Source: Falciphora oryzae (taxonomy: Eukaryota; Ascomycota; Sordariomycetes; Magnaporthales; Magnaporthaceae). Taken from it: DNA of 64,000 nt. Both the position numbers and the translations under genes were made by a program. Below the pieces are notes generated by a model, which had not been told where the DNA came from, did no database searches, and saw only the letters and a list, made by a program, of their open reading frames with translations. Each line of letters opens with the position of its first letter. Within the stretch, counting starts at the first letter, position 1. The stretch is taken from the NCBI GenBank assembly GCA_000733355.1, contig JNVV01000059.1:83946-147945 (forward strand), read 5' to 3'. Positions 52,590-61,878 of this stretch are shown here, piece by piece.

Positions 52590-54480
52590 CTTATGCGGCT
52601 CCTCGGGCGCCGGGTCGCTGAAGTGGGCATCGTCGCGCCACTCTTCCTCGAGCCAGCGCTTGTGGCTCCGGGCACACAACGACCCTGGGCCCGGCTTCCT
52701 TTCCAATGCAAAAGTGGCAGTTTTCCAAAGAGCCGAGGCTTTGGACGTAACGCTGTCCGCTGCTAAGCACATCCAGCTCGACACAACAAAACGTCTCGGA
52801 GCCAGTCTCTCCACCGGCTGGAACCGAGTCACGAGCTGCCATGTCCGAGTGCGAGCCGCCACAGGTGGGCTCCGGTTGCTCACTGCCGAAGCCCAGCTGG
52901 TGCAATCGCCGGACGGGGACGGCTTGAAGCCTTTGGGCCCGCCAGAAGGGGGCCTCTTCCACCTGGGCGCCCTGGGCAAGGGCGCATCGGTGGAGCTGCA
53001 GTTCCCCTACACAGTAGAGCAGGAAATGCCGACTGTCGCCGTCCGGATTAAAGTGTCGTACCGCACCGACGAGACGGGACCGACATACGAATTCGTAAAA
53101 ACGCCGTTTATCGACATTGCTCTCGCGCTTGGTGTTAATGTTCAAAATGTCTTTAAACGCGACGCTCTCTTCTCCCGATCCGCCGTATCCACTGCCAGAT
53201 TTAGCCCGTTGCGCTTGTTTGCGAGCGAGCTCTTGGAGTCGGACCTTTTCGCTCCCGACTTTGGTGATGTGTCGCCACCCCTTGCCGACATGGACCGCCG
53301 CGGAAACGAGGGAGGTGCCACTGTGGTATTCCCACGGCAGCCGGCTAGCCTTCTCTACAATATCAGCCGAAAGCCCGGATCAAAGGTTACCGGCGCCAAA
53401 ACGCGGAAACTATGACTTGAAGCTTTACTACAGCGTGGTGCAGGAGGAAATCGAATCCTCGGTCGGGGCGTCCCTAACGGAAGCGTTCGAAGCAGATGCG
53501 GATGCAAAATAAGGCCAGTCCCTTCGGCCATTTTCTCGCCTGGCTGTCAGCACCGCTCTTGCCCACGCCCGGGGCGGGCTGATCTCGGCCTACGAGATGG
53601 AGAGAGCCGTAATGCTGGGGTCGATATCGACCTCGTTTCTTGTAGGCATCTCCTGGGAAAAGGAATTCTCGGCCTTCACCTGCCACGGACCGGGCGACGA
53701 CGGGCAGGCGTCCAAATTGGCCACATTTATGCGGGAGTGGCAAGAACGGCAGCCACGGCTACAGCTGAGTGCGCCGAGGCCGAAGGCGACGGAACTTCGG
53801 TCGATTTCGATTCCGGTCGATGTTCCGTTTATTACTATTATCCACACAGCCGATGTTCGGCTGCACCAGCAAGCGGCCCCAGCTGTCGTCGTACCCGGGC
53901 GTGCCGGCCAGGCCATGGTGGCGGTTAACCAGCTCGTGCCTGCCACACTGCGTTTTAAATGGTCTCGAATCTGGGACACAGGACACCCGGAATCGGATGT
54001 CCCCGGGCCACCGGCTACAGAGGATGTCGAGTTCACATACGAAGTAACGGCACCACAAGATACATGGCTGTTTGGCGGCCGGCGCAAGGGACATTTTGTT
54101 ATCCCAGGACTCCCAGACCCGCGCGGCCCGGCGGCGGCTAACGCCTATGCAGAGGGGGTATTGTCCACAGCCCAAACAGAGGCCGACATCCCTCTGCTGC
54201 TCGCTCCCCTTCGCGAAGGGTGGCTGCCGTACCCAGCTGTTGAAATCCGCGAAGTTCGAGGCGGGTTAACAAACAGCGAAGGCTCCGGCACCAGCCCTCA
54301 CGGAATTCAGCACCGGCGACAGGGGATGGTCGAGACGATCGATCGCATTGTTCACTGCGAAACAGACTATAGAAATCTCGGCGAAACCATCCATGTTGTG
54401 ACTAGCCGGCAAAAGGTCACACTCAGTTTGGACGCCAGTGGGCCGGGAGGCGGGCCATTAGTTCTAGAAAGCAGATGCTA
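52590..54480 (+). pseudogene. C-terminal copy of TRAPPC10/Trs130, broken
   Basis: Segments follow the C-terminal half of the TRAPPII subunit TRAPPC10 (Golgi/endosome tethering): ALDVTLSAAKHIQLD, STGWNRVTSCHVRVRAATGG, ELQFPYTVEQEMPTV and PTYEFVKTPFIDIAL. A frame change comes near 53405, then LKLYYSVVQEEIE, a TAA at 53510 and a second stretch from about 53540 (SAYEMERAVMLGSISTSFLV, PVDVPFITIIHTAD, NQLVPATLRFKWSRIWD, LLLAPLREGWLPYPAVEIREV) to a stop at 54480. Only about 600 of the roughly 1400 residues are present. The protein is essential or important in fungi, so an intact copy elsewhere is likely and this is a decayed duplicate. Confidence 0.75.
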
Positions 54481-54724
54481 AATACACCGAATACCCTTGT
54501 GGCTGAAAGTGAGCCGGCAGTCCCGTGACTGGGCTGATGTAAAGGCGAAAGGCTTAGCGGGAAAGGAGAAGATAGGGGGGATACAAACGGGGACGTAAGT
54601 TAATACTCCATGCCCATCGGCCCAGCCCAACATGGATAAAAGTAAAGCGTCCACATCAGGAGGCAATGGACCGATTAAATTTAAACGCCAGCTGCCTGGA
54701 GGCTTGCAGGAGGTCTAGAATTGT
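54481..54724. other. intergenic
   Basis: Nothing recognised. Confidence 0.4.
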
Positions 54725-55130
54725 TTAAGCCAGCAGCTTTACCGACATCTTGGCGAGGAACGTCTCGAGCGCCCCGTTCTCTGCCACTAACCGACGCCCA
54801 GCACGGCCGGAAGCACGAGCAAGACGGCAGGCAGGCCGAGCAGATTGCGGCGCCAGGCCGGCGCATCGAGGTAGTTGTTGCCCGCGCTGGAGGTGGATTC
54901 CATGCCCCGGCTTGCCCATAGTGGCCGAGATGGAACTAGTTGTGACGGATAAGTCCGGGTCGTGCGTGGCGCGGCGGCTCCTTGTGCAGCGCCTGCACGC
55001 CCAACGCCTTGGGCCCGACTGCCGTCTGGTCCTGGGCAAGCATGAGGCCCTTGAAAATGGTGTCCTGCAGCACCATGGCAGCATGGACGGGGCCGTTAAG
55101 GGGCGCGACTGGCTTATTTGGCGGATCACG
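54725..55130 (-). pseudogene. possible decayed gene, family unknown
   Basis: Minus-strand pieces AMVLQDTIFKGLMLAQDQ with GPKALGVQALHKEPP (about 55080-54960) and NNYLDAPAWRRNLLGLPAV with a hydrophobic stretch (about 54890-54800) read naturally in different frames, ending NGALETFLAKMSVKLLA at 54725. Family unknown. Confidence 0.3.
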
Positions 55131-55779
55131 AGCTCCACGGCACGCTGGCTAACTCTATCCCCCTTGTATGGAAGATTGCGAAGAGACGGACATCGTGCTA
55201 AGGGAAATGTTAGCAAAGCTTGTGGTTGGACAAGCGTTCTAGGAGAGGGAGGGACGAAAACTATGTTGCTCACCAGGTCAGACGAGCCCAAAGCGGGGAA
55301 TCCAGGTGCAGACGGGCTCAGAGAGCGCGACGACGAGAGGATCAAACGGGCATAACAAGAAGCAGGTGGATAGGAGTGCATGGGGCAAGAAGCCGTGCAG
55401 GCAGGGAAACGAGGCTCCAGTGAGGGAAGGAAAAAGTGCCTGGAGTTAGGAAGTGGAACCGCCTGGCACCCATGCACGCACCTGCCGTCGCCAACACGCT
55501 CCGTCCCTTTGCTCCCCTCGCACAACGAGATAAGGTGCACCCACAACAGCCACGTTGTCGCTATTCCCACCGTTGCCACCGCCACGGAAGGAAGCAGCCC
55601 AAAAGGGGAGGACATGTGACAATCCCAGTAGAGCCGCATTACCACTACCACCCCACACGCCTGGTCACGGCGACCGCCTTAGATAAGCTGTCGTCCACAG
55701 CTCCCTCGCGCCGCGCCGCTATCTGGGGTGGCACACTGCCTGAGCGCGCACAATTTAACCCCCCTTGTATGGATCTCCA
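55131..55779. other. no gene recognised
   Basis: Short frames only. Confidence 0.4.
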
Positions 55780-56501
55780 CTAAGCAAACCCGGTGCAGAC
55801 GTAGTAGTCGAGCCACAGGTTGGAGCACGAGTCGTTAATCTCGACGTTCCAGTCCTTCAACTGGGCCACAGTAACGCCATTCTTCTGGGCGACAATCTCG
55901 CAATGGTCACCGGACTGGATGTTGTAAAAGCGGTTGCAGTTGGCGACGATGCCGGGCATTTGGGGAAAATTGCCCGGAGTGTCTGGAGGCGCGGTCGTGG
56001 TCGTGGTCTGCTGAGCGGTGGTCGACAGGGTGGTGGTCGTGGGCTGGGGAATCCCCGAGCCAGTGGTTTGGCCAGGAGTCCATTCACCGATGACGCAGCA
56101 CGACTTGCCTGTCACGGCACGTAGGGGCCCCTACGGGCCCGTCACGTGCCCGGGCCTCCACACGGGCCTCCAGGCCACAGTAGATAGAGATTTTCTCCAG
56201 GCCCCAGGCCTCCGGCCTGGCTTCCTTCCGAATACCAATCTTCTTTGCCGCCATTTTCTCTAGCCCCTATCCGCTGTGACATTGCCGGCCTCAAGGTTCG
56301 GACAAGGTATACTAGGGTTAATTTTGGCAAACTCGTTTGCAGAGATGCCCCACTAGATGCCATGCTCTCGCAGGTTTCGCCACTGTCGGCCGGAATCTCG
56401 AAGTAGCACTGGACGCCGCGGCGTCCGTATGGTACACCCGAGACCAGGCCCGAACCCGAGATTAGCCAGCAGGCAACGAGGGAAATGGTTAAGAAGTGCA
56501 T
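55780..56501 (-). pseudogene. secreted LysM protein gene split by a solo LTR
   Basis: The 5' part from 56501 encodes a signal peptide (MHFLTISLVACWLISGSG) and the first half of a LysM domain up to GETCESMASS. There the frame shifts by one base (about 56360), after which the expected LysM pattern resumes in another frame. The LTR at 56110-56281 then interrupts. On its far side the frame resumes with KSCCVIGEWTPG, a Thr-rich linker, and a second LysM (CNRFYNIQSGDHCEIVAQ, GVTVAQLKDWN, DSCSNLWLDYYVC) to the stop at 55780. Two-LysM secreted proteins bind chitin and often act as effectors. With the frameshift and the insertion this copy should be inactive. Confidence 0.8.
56110..56281 (+). mobile_element. 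solo LTR, family C, inside the LysM gene
   Basis: Begins TGTCACGGCACG and ends CGCTGTGACA, 172 bp, flanked on both sides by TTGCC, an exact 5-bp target duplication. Confidence 0.85.
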
Positions 56502-57462
56502 CTTGTCCAAGGGTTTAACTGTCTGGTATGAAATGGAGGAATGGACCAGGAGCCGGAGGGTGGGTGAGGGGGGATTTGAAGGAATGTGATTGTCCTGCGG
56601 GAAAAGGAGATGTCTTGCCCTTCACGAGAAGCTCCAGGCCAACATCTTATACTATGCGCCAAGTGAAAGAAAATTCGCTCGCTCCGTAGTGATATGGCAG
56701 CGAGCGATTCCGCAACAAAAAAGCTAAGGTCCAGACTCTAGACGCGATCCAGCATGGACCTCGAAGCAAGCTTGTTTTTGGCTAGACGAGAAGGCCTGCC
56801 TGACAAGGAAAGACTCCATAACTCAGCCTCGCCTGCGAGTTACGCCGTGGAGTTGTCCGGCGAACCGGAATGAGGTTCTGGTGTTGGTTTGGCTAATTGC
56901 AAGCTCGGCCACGCAAACCCATGGCGTCCGCTTTGGGTAGAGCCAACTGTGGACATCACAACATTCGCGGTTTATCGTTTCCGAGGTTGCATTACGCCTT
57001 ACAGGGACTAGCGCCGCTTATAACGGAACAACGGGCAAGTTCCGATATGCGGGGGCGGGGTTGAACCTAAATAGCTTAATGGAACATCCCCACAAGAAAC
57101 CCTCCAATCGAGGGCCAAGGCTGGATAAGGCTTTGGCGGCCTCCATGGCAAGGGCATGACGTCAAAAGCGGCATGAGCCGGCCGAGGTGCCCATATAGGC
57201 CGGGATCCTCAAAGGCATGTTGTTTTTGCGGGTATTCCGGGGTCCAAAGCGTAATGCCAAGCTTGTTTGGAGATCACCCGATAGCGGGACGCCGTGGAAG
57301 TGGTGTGGGGTCGGCGCTAACTGCCTGGACTTCCAGCCTGTAATTACTCCCCAGCCACACATGCCAACCCGCACGGTACCGCGTAATCAAAACATCAACT
57401 CAACAGGCAAATCAATGCATTTGCGTCGCCGCTCACATTATCATTCTCCAGTCATTTCGAAA
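56502..57462. other. intergenic, no gene recognised
   Basis: Promoter side of the LysM gene and of the next gene. An in-frame upstream extension of the next gene exists to 57217 but has no coding character. Confidence 0.4.
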
Positions 57463-58188
57463 ATGGCCTCGGGATTCGGCCCACGCGGCCCACGAATCTT
57501 GATAACACATGTAATCCAATTCCAGGATCACGCTGGTAACTGGGCGCTTACCGCGTTCCGCAGTGAGGCAGACAATCCGCTTCCGCTCCTCTACAGCTAT
57601 TCTATTTACTTTACCCACCCCGACGTCCGCCCCGACAATCCCGACTCTGTCACATCCGCAAAGCGACTATACGAAACAATCAGGGAGGGCCCGCTTTACG
57701 ACTCGAACGATACCGAGTTCCGTCTGGACCTGTACTTTATCCCGAACGGCAACCGAAACGATTGCATGCAGCATTACCGGGCGGAAAAAAACGCGCGAGG
57801 CAGCTTTGAAACCCAAATTGAGGTCGTGGAAAGCGGTGTCCGCCCCGGCCCCAGCGGCCCCAGCGGCCACAACGTAAAAGGAGAGGGCGGGTCGGGCGGG
57901 ATAAAAATGCCCGGGCTGGTTCCTTCTTATGTGTACGACAGGATCTCACATCGCTACCATAGCCTTATTTACATTTGCGACGATACGGATTGGCAGGGCG
58001 GCGAAGACCAGACGATGACGCGGCTTGAGTTCGAACCGCTATCTCAGGAGGATTACGAAAAGTTCAGCAAGGACCGGAGGACCACCGCGAGCCGGACGCG
58101 CTCCCCGAGATACAAACCGGGGTCGAGGCCCTTTGCAGGAGCAGCCCGGGATACGGCAAAGCGATTGGGCATTTCGGGCGCACTGTGA
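57463..58188 (+). CDS. hypothetical protein, about 241 aa
   Basis: The frame from the ATG at 57463 reads ASGFGPRGPRILITHVIQFQ, NWALTAFRSEADNPLPLLYS, FRLDLYFIPNGNRNDCMQHY, SYVYDRISHRYHSLIYICDD and EPLSQEDYEKFSKDRR, with a basic C terminus. It looks like a compact folded cytosolic domain with no signal peptide or membrane segment. I do not recognise the family. I chose this start because the preceding 80 codons are low-quality and a purine at -3 precedes the ATG. Confidence 0.55.
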   Translation: MASGFGPRGPRILITHVIQFQDHAGNWALTAFRSEADNPLPLLYSYSIYFTHPDVRPDNPDSVTSAKRLYETIREGPLYDSNDTEFRLDLYFIPNGNRNDCMQHYRAEKNARGSFETQIEVVESGVRPGPSGPSGHNVKGEGGSGGIKMPGLVPSYVYDRISHRYHSLIYICDDTDWQGGEDQTMTRLEFEPLSQEDYEKFSKDRRTTASRTRSPRYKPGSRPFAGAARDTAKRLGISGAL

Positions 58189-58439
58189 GATCCATGGGCT
58201 CCCACATGTGGGAAAGGGCTCCTTACCAACGCATGGGAGTATCGGAGTGGCAGGAGGCGAGGGACAAGGGGTGGACTTCTTGGTAACAGGCAGCAAGACA
58301 TGGCTTAGGTGCGCACGGCTGAAGGCCACTGCCTAATGGGCGCCAATAATGCAGGTGGAAGGATTGGCATTGTACAATAAACCACGGTATCTTTCCTTTG
58401 ATAGCTGCTAATATTCTAGACATTCCATCCAAGCAAGGT
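58189..58439. other. intergenic
   Basis: Nothing recognised. Confidence 0.4.
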
Positions 58440-58680
58440 GCGAGCTCAGGACGTCAAACGGACCTCAAAACCCACAGCCTCACTCTTACGAAGACAACCC
58501 GACGCAGTACGCATACCCTCCCCAGAAAAGCGGAAGGGGTAAGGTACGGATACGCGGACGATATAGGCATATGCGTAACGGGTAACTCCCCGGAGGAGTG
58601 TTCCCGTAAAGCAGGGACAACGGTAACGGAAATCCTCCGTTGGGGCAGGGCTAATAAGGTCGCTTTCGACCCAGGGAAGT
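58440..58680 (+). pseudogene. LINE reverse-transcriptase fragment
   Basis: The frame reads GVRYGYADDIGICVTGNSPEE and ILRWGRANKVAFDPGK. YADD is the catalytic motif of reverse transcriptase and W....N...F.P.K is the following block in non-LTR elements. The fragment ends at the LTR starting at 58681. Confidence 0.75.
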
Positions 58681-58820
58681 TGTCACGGCACCAACGAGGG
58701 CGAAGAGGCCGGGCTGCAACAAACCCTCCTGGTTGAATTGGCTATCTAGATCTGCCAGGCGTCCGTGCAACAAGTGGGTCTTCCTGGCACCGAGCCCCAC
58801 CAGGGCTACGTGCCATAACA
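58681..58820 (+). mobile_element. LTR family B, internally deleted
   Basis: Both ends (TGTCACGGCACCAACG and GTGCCATAACA) are intact, but about 91 inner bases are missing between CTATCTAGA and TCTGCCAGGCG. It separates the LINE RT fragment from the NLR remains. Flanks do not match. Confidence 0.7.
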
Positions 58821-59028
58821 ACATGCCGCGAATAATAGCAGCTTCGCCGCGTCCGCATTGATTTTGTGAATTTTGCGGCTAGTAGCTCGACTTTGTCCCG
58901 ATCCGTGTTGTGGAAATTTTCCAAGTATTCCGCAATCGATACCTGGTTTTCGTTCATATAAGCGGCCGCTTGGGTGATCGCTAGCGGCAGATGGGCGAGC
59001 TTTTTTAGGAATTCGTTAATAGTGTTTT

Positions 59029-59548
59029 TATAACACCCCAACCATGTCCAGCGGCCTTAGGGGACACCACTGGTGGCCTCAAGGGAGGGCTCCGGGTGGT
59101 AGCCGGAGGGGCGTAAGCCCTGACGGATGTGCGGATCAAAAGAGTTTAGCTTTGCGACACGCATACCGGTTAGCCTCCGCAGATCCGCCCGGCCCGGAAC
59201 CCTAAAAGGGGACGAAACACATCCGGCCCCGACGGGCGCCACGGAGGAGGCAGCGTGCCGATGACAACCGAAAGACAGGTCCCGACGGACGCCACGGGGG
59301 AGGAGGCGTGCCGACGACAACCGAAGGACGGCCGGGGGCCAGAGCATAAGGAGGGCCCGAGGGACCCCCTGTGAAGGGGGTCGAGAGGGCAAGCTATCGT
59401 TCTTGTTTCTACCTACCCATAAGCTTGTTGAACCCCGCATGAATACAACTGTTGAGCTGCTGAACCTCTGAGATCTCTTTGAGAAAAACCCCCCTTTTCC
59501 AGGCCTGACACTGCTGTAGCTTGCTATAGTAGGAAAAGACCTGTTACA
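59029..59548 (-). mobile_element. solo LTR, family A, with exact target duplication
   Basis: Plus-strand ends TATAACACCCC (G-to-A at base 2) and CCTGTTACA, 520 bp, flanked on both sides by GTTTT. The host reading frame continues exactly when the element and one duplicate are ignored. Confidence 0.9.
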
Positions 59549-59772
59549 GTTTTGCGGTGGTAGATTTGGTTCAACTAATGACTTTTTTAAAAATTCTCGT
59601 GCTTCGCCGCGACTTATTTCTAATAGGTCGACGATATTATTCCTGGCAACACTGGTGGCTACTTTTCGAAACCAAATCGTAAACAGGATCCGGCCACCGC
59701 TGCTTTGCGGCAGCTAGTCGTTTATTCCGCCTTTATTGCCTTACCCGAGCAAAGTATCCCAGTTGTCGGCGT

Positions 59773-59925
59773 TGTAACAGGTCTTGGCCCTACTATAGCT
59801 AAACTCTTTTGATCCGCACGTCCTTCAGAGCTTGCGCCCCTCTGGCCACCACCCGGAGTCCCCCCCTGAGGCCACCGGTGGCGGTCCCTAGGGCTGCTGA
59901 TCATGGTTCTGTGCGGGGTGTTACA
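59773..59925 (+). mobile_element. LTR family A, internally deleted, with exact target duplication
   Basis: Ends TGTAACAGGTCTTGG and GGGGTGTTACA, only 153 bp, flanked by GGCGT on both sides. The deletion joins two TATAG sites of the full LTR. Confidence 0.9.
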
Positions 59926-60023
59926 GGCGTTGTTAACGATTAGCAGTCACTTTCCTGCCGTCGCCGAGCAAAAATGGCGGCGGAATGTATTTTTGGCACC
60001 TTTATCATCGCTGAGTGGAACGC

Positions 60024-60254
60024 TGTCACGGCACCAACGAGGGCGAAGAGGCCGAGCTGCAACAAACCCTCAGGTTGATTTGGCTATCTAGAGTTAAGGA
60101 ACAAAAAAGGAAGAGTTTGTGCGTTGCACCTGTTCGGATCGATTGCCTTAGGGCAATCGAGCCGAGCTCCACTTGTCGCACGGATCTGCCAGGCGCCCGT
60201 GCGACAGGTGGCCGAGCCTGGCACCGGGCCCTACCAAGGCTACGTGCCATAACA
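60024..60254 (+). mobile_element. solo LTR, family B, with exact target duplication
   Basis: Ends TGTCACGGCACC and GTGCCATAACA, 231 bp, flanked by AACGC on both sides. Confidence 0.9.
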
Positions 60255-61248
60255 AACGCGCAGCTTCCCGATTCTGTTAACGCACGCTTGCTTGAAGCTT
60301 GCCATGTTTAAAGCCGGCACCCAGAAAACGGACCACCCTGACTTATTCTTTTGCGTCGAGTAGGCGAGCTGCAATGCCACCTGTGCCTTGCCGATGCCGC
60401 CGAACCCGACGAGGGCAACGCGTCGAAGGCCATCCTCGCCAGACAGCTTTTTTTTCGAGCCTGCAGAGGACTTCCGCCCGTCCCACAAAATATCTGTTCT
60501 TTAAAAGCGGGATGTAATAATGGGTATCGACTTCTTTTCGTTATGTTAGTTGCTGTGCGTTACTAAAGGGCAGCGCTTATACTAACGGGGCACTCCCCCA
60601 AATTCGGCTACCGAGGCTTTTTCCCGCCCGAGGAACTCGTTTACGAACTTGCCGAACAGTCCTTTATAGTCGCGGAGGTAGTTTAATGTGTGCGCCGGGA
60701 TTTTGCTTGCCTTTTTCCAGTCCGACAGCGTCGTATCCTCGAGGCCCCGCTCCACGTTAAATCGAAAGTACTGGCCGTTAACCACGAACCGGCTGTCAAG
60801 CCGATCCGCCACCTGCTTCGACGTCGTCGCCATCTTTTTCAGATAATAGCGAGTTTAAAATTGCGGGTACCACGACATCCCCAAGCCCCGTGCCGATACT
60901 AAGAATCTGCATCCGCTCGCGTCCGGGGAACCGCCGCCGCGCCTTTTCGATAAGCACCTCGCACGGGTTGTTATATCCGAAGCCGGCATCGATAAACTCG
61001 ATCTCGTCCCAGCCGACCCGGATCGGCTTGAAGAAGGTTGTCGCCGCCGACGTCGCCCGCGCAACCTGCCAGATGGTGCAGCCGCTCAAGCCGATCGAGG
61101 TGTCGTACGTCGTGAACAGGGTCGGTCGCGCGTCGACATTGTCCTTGGTGATGGCCAGTACGGCCCTGTGGGCGTTGGCTATACGCATGTTTACGGAAGC
61201 GCCGTTCCTAGAACATACGTAGCACCCGCTCGCCGACGGTGCATGCAC

Positions 61249-61878
61249 TGAGCTATACGCGGCGTTCTTGCCAGACGTGACTTTGGATGCACCAGGGCCC
61301 GAATCTTGGGGTAAGAAAAATCCTCATTTTTTTTTTTTTTTTTGGCAGAGCTCTAGCTTGGAAAAAGGACAGTTGCGTGCTAATTAATGCCAAAATCCCT
61401 TATCTTTCTAGTCATCCCTTGGGGCAGAATAATGCCAATCCGGAAAGATCTGCACAAATCGACGGAACCAGAGGCAGCTGGAGGCAACGTGGCTGCACGC
61501 AAATTCTGGGAATGGAGCGAGTAGCGGATTCGATAGTTTCTCTGATGTACTTGGGTCTCTAGTAGATTCCAGCCTTGTCCTGCATCAGAGAAGGAAGGTG
61601 ATATCACAATACCTATGTTGATGAGAGTGAAAGGCGGCAATGGCAGTCAGGGCTGGCACAATGAAGGTATGACCGCAGACACAAAAAGTAGAGATCTTAT
61701 TAGTTCACCAACGGAGGTAAACATGTGTTAGAACACTAATCTATAAACAGGACGAATCCTCCCAGCGACGTTAAGACAAAGATCGTGTCTATATGGGCTA
61801 GACATCATGCTGCTCTTGTTCAGCATTGATTAAAGATCCTGACAACACCATGCGCCTCCTGAGCGCTCCACCAACACA
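61249..61878. other. intergenic, no gene recognised
   Basis: Contains a T18-like run near 61326. The missing N-terminal patatin part is not found here. Confidence 0.45.

Larger units (their letters stand above)
58821..61248 (-). pseudogene. patatin/NB-ARC NLR pseudogene with three LTR insertions
   Basis: From 61248 downward the frame has the second half of a patatin-like phospholipase domain: TIWQVARATSAATTFFKP and EFIDAGFGYNNPCEV, whose DAG holds the catalytic Asp, then ILSIGTGLGDV and QYFRFNVERGLEDTTLSDW. The GxSxG half is missing. After a frame break at a T8 run (60448-60455) comes the P-loop ALVGFGGIGKAQ and GWSVFWVPALNMASF. An LTR interrupts at 60254-60024; then FRRHFCSATAGK is followed by TGA where Trp is usual, LLIVNNA, an LTR, DNWDTLLG with further stops, LFTIWFRKVATSVARNN, an LTR, and FLKKLAHLPLAITQAAAYMN. 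Patatin NLRs of this type are fungal recognition proteins. This copy is dead. Confidence 0.85.

Noticed and set aside
54725..55651. 308-codon minus-strand ORF as one gene
   Set aside because: Natural-looking pieces lie in other frames than this ORF, so the long frame is chance.
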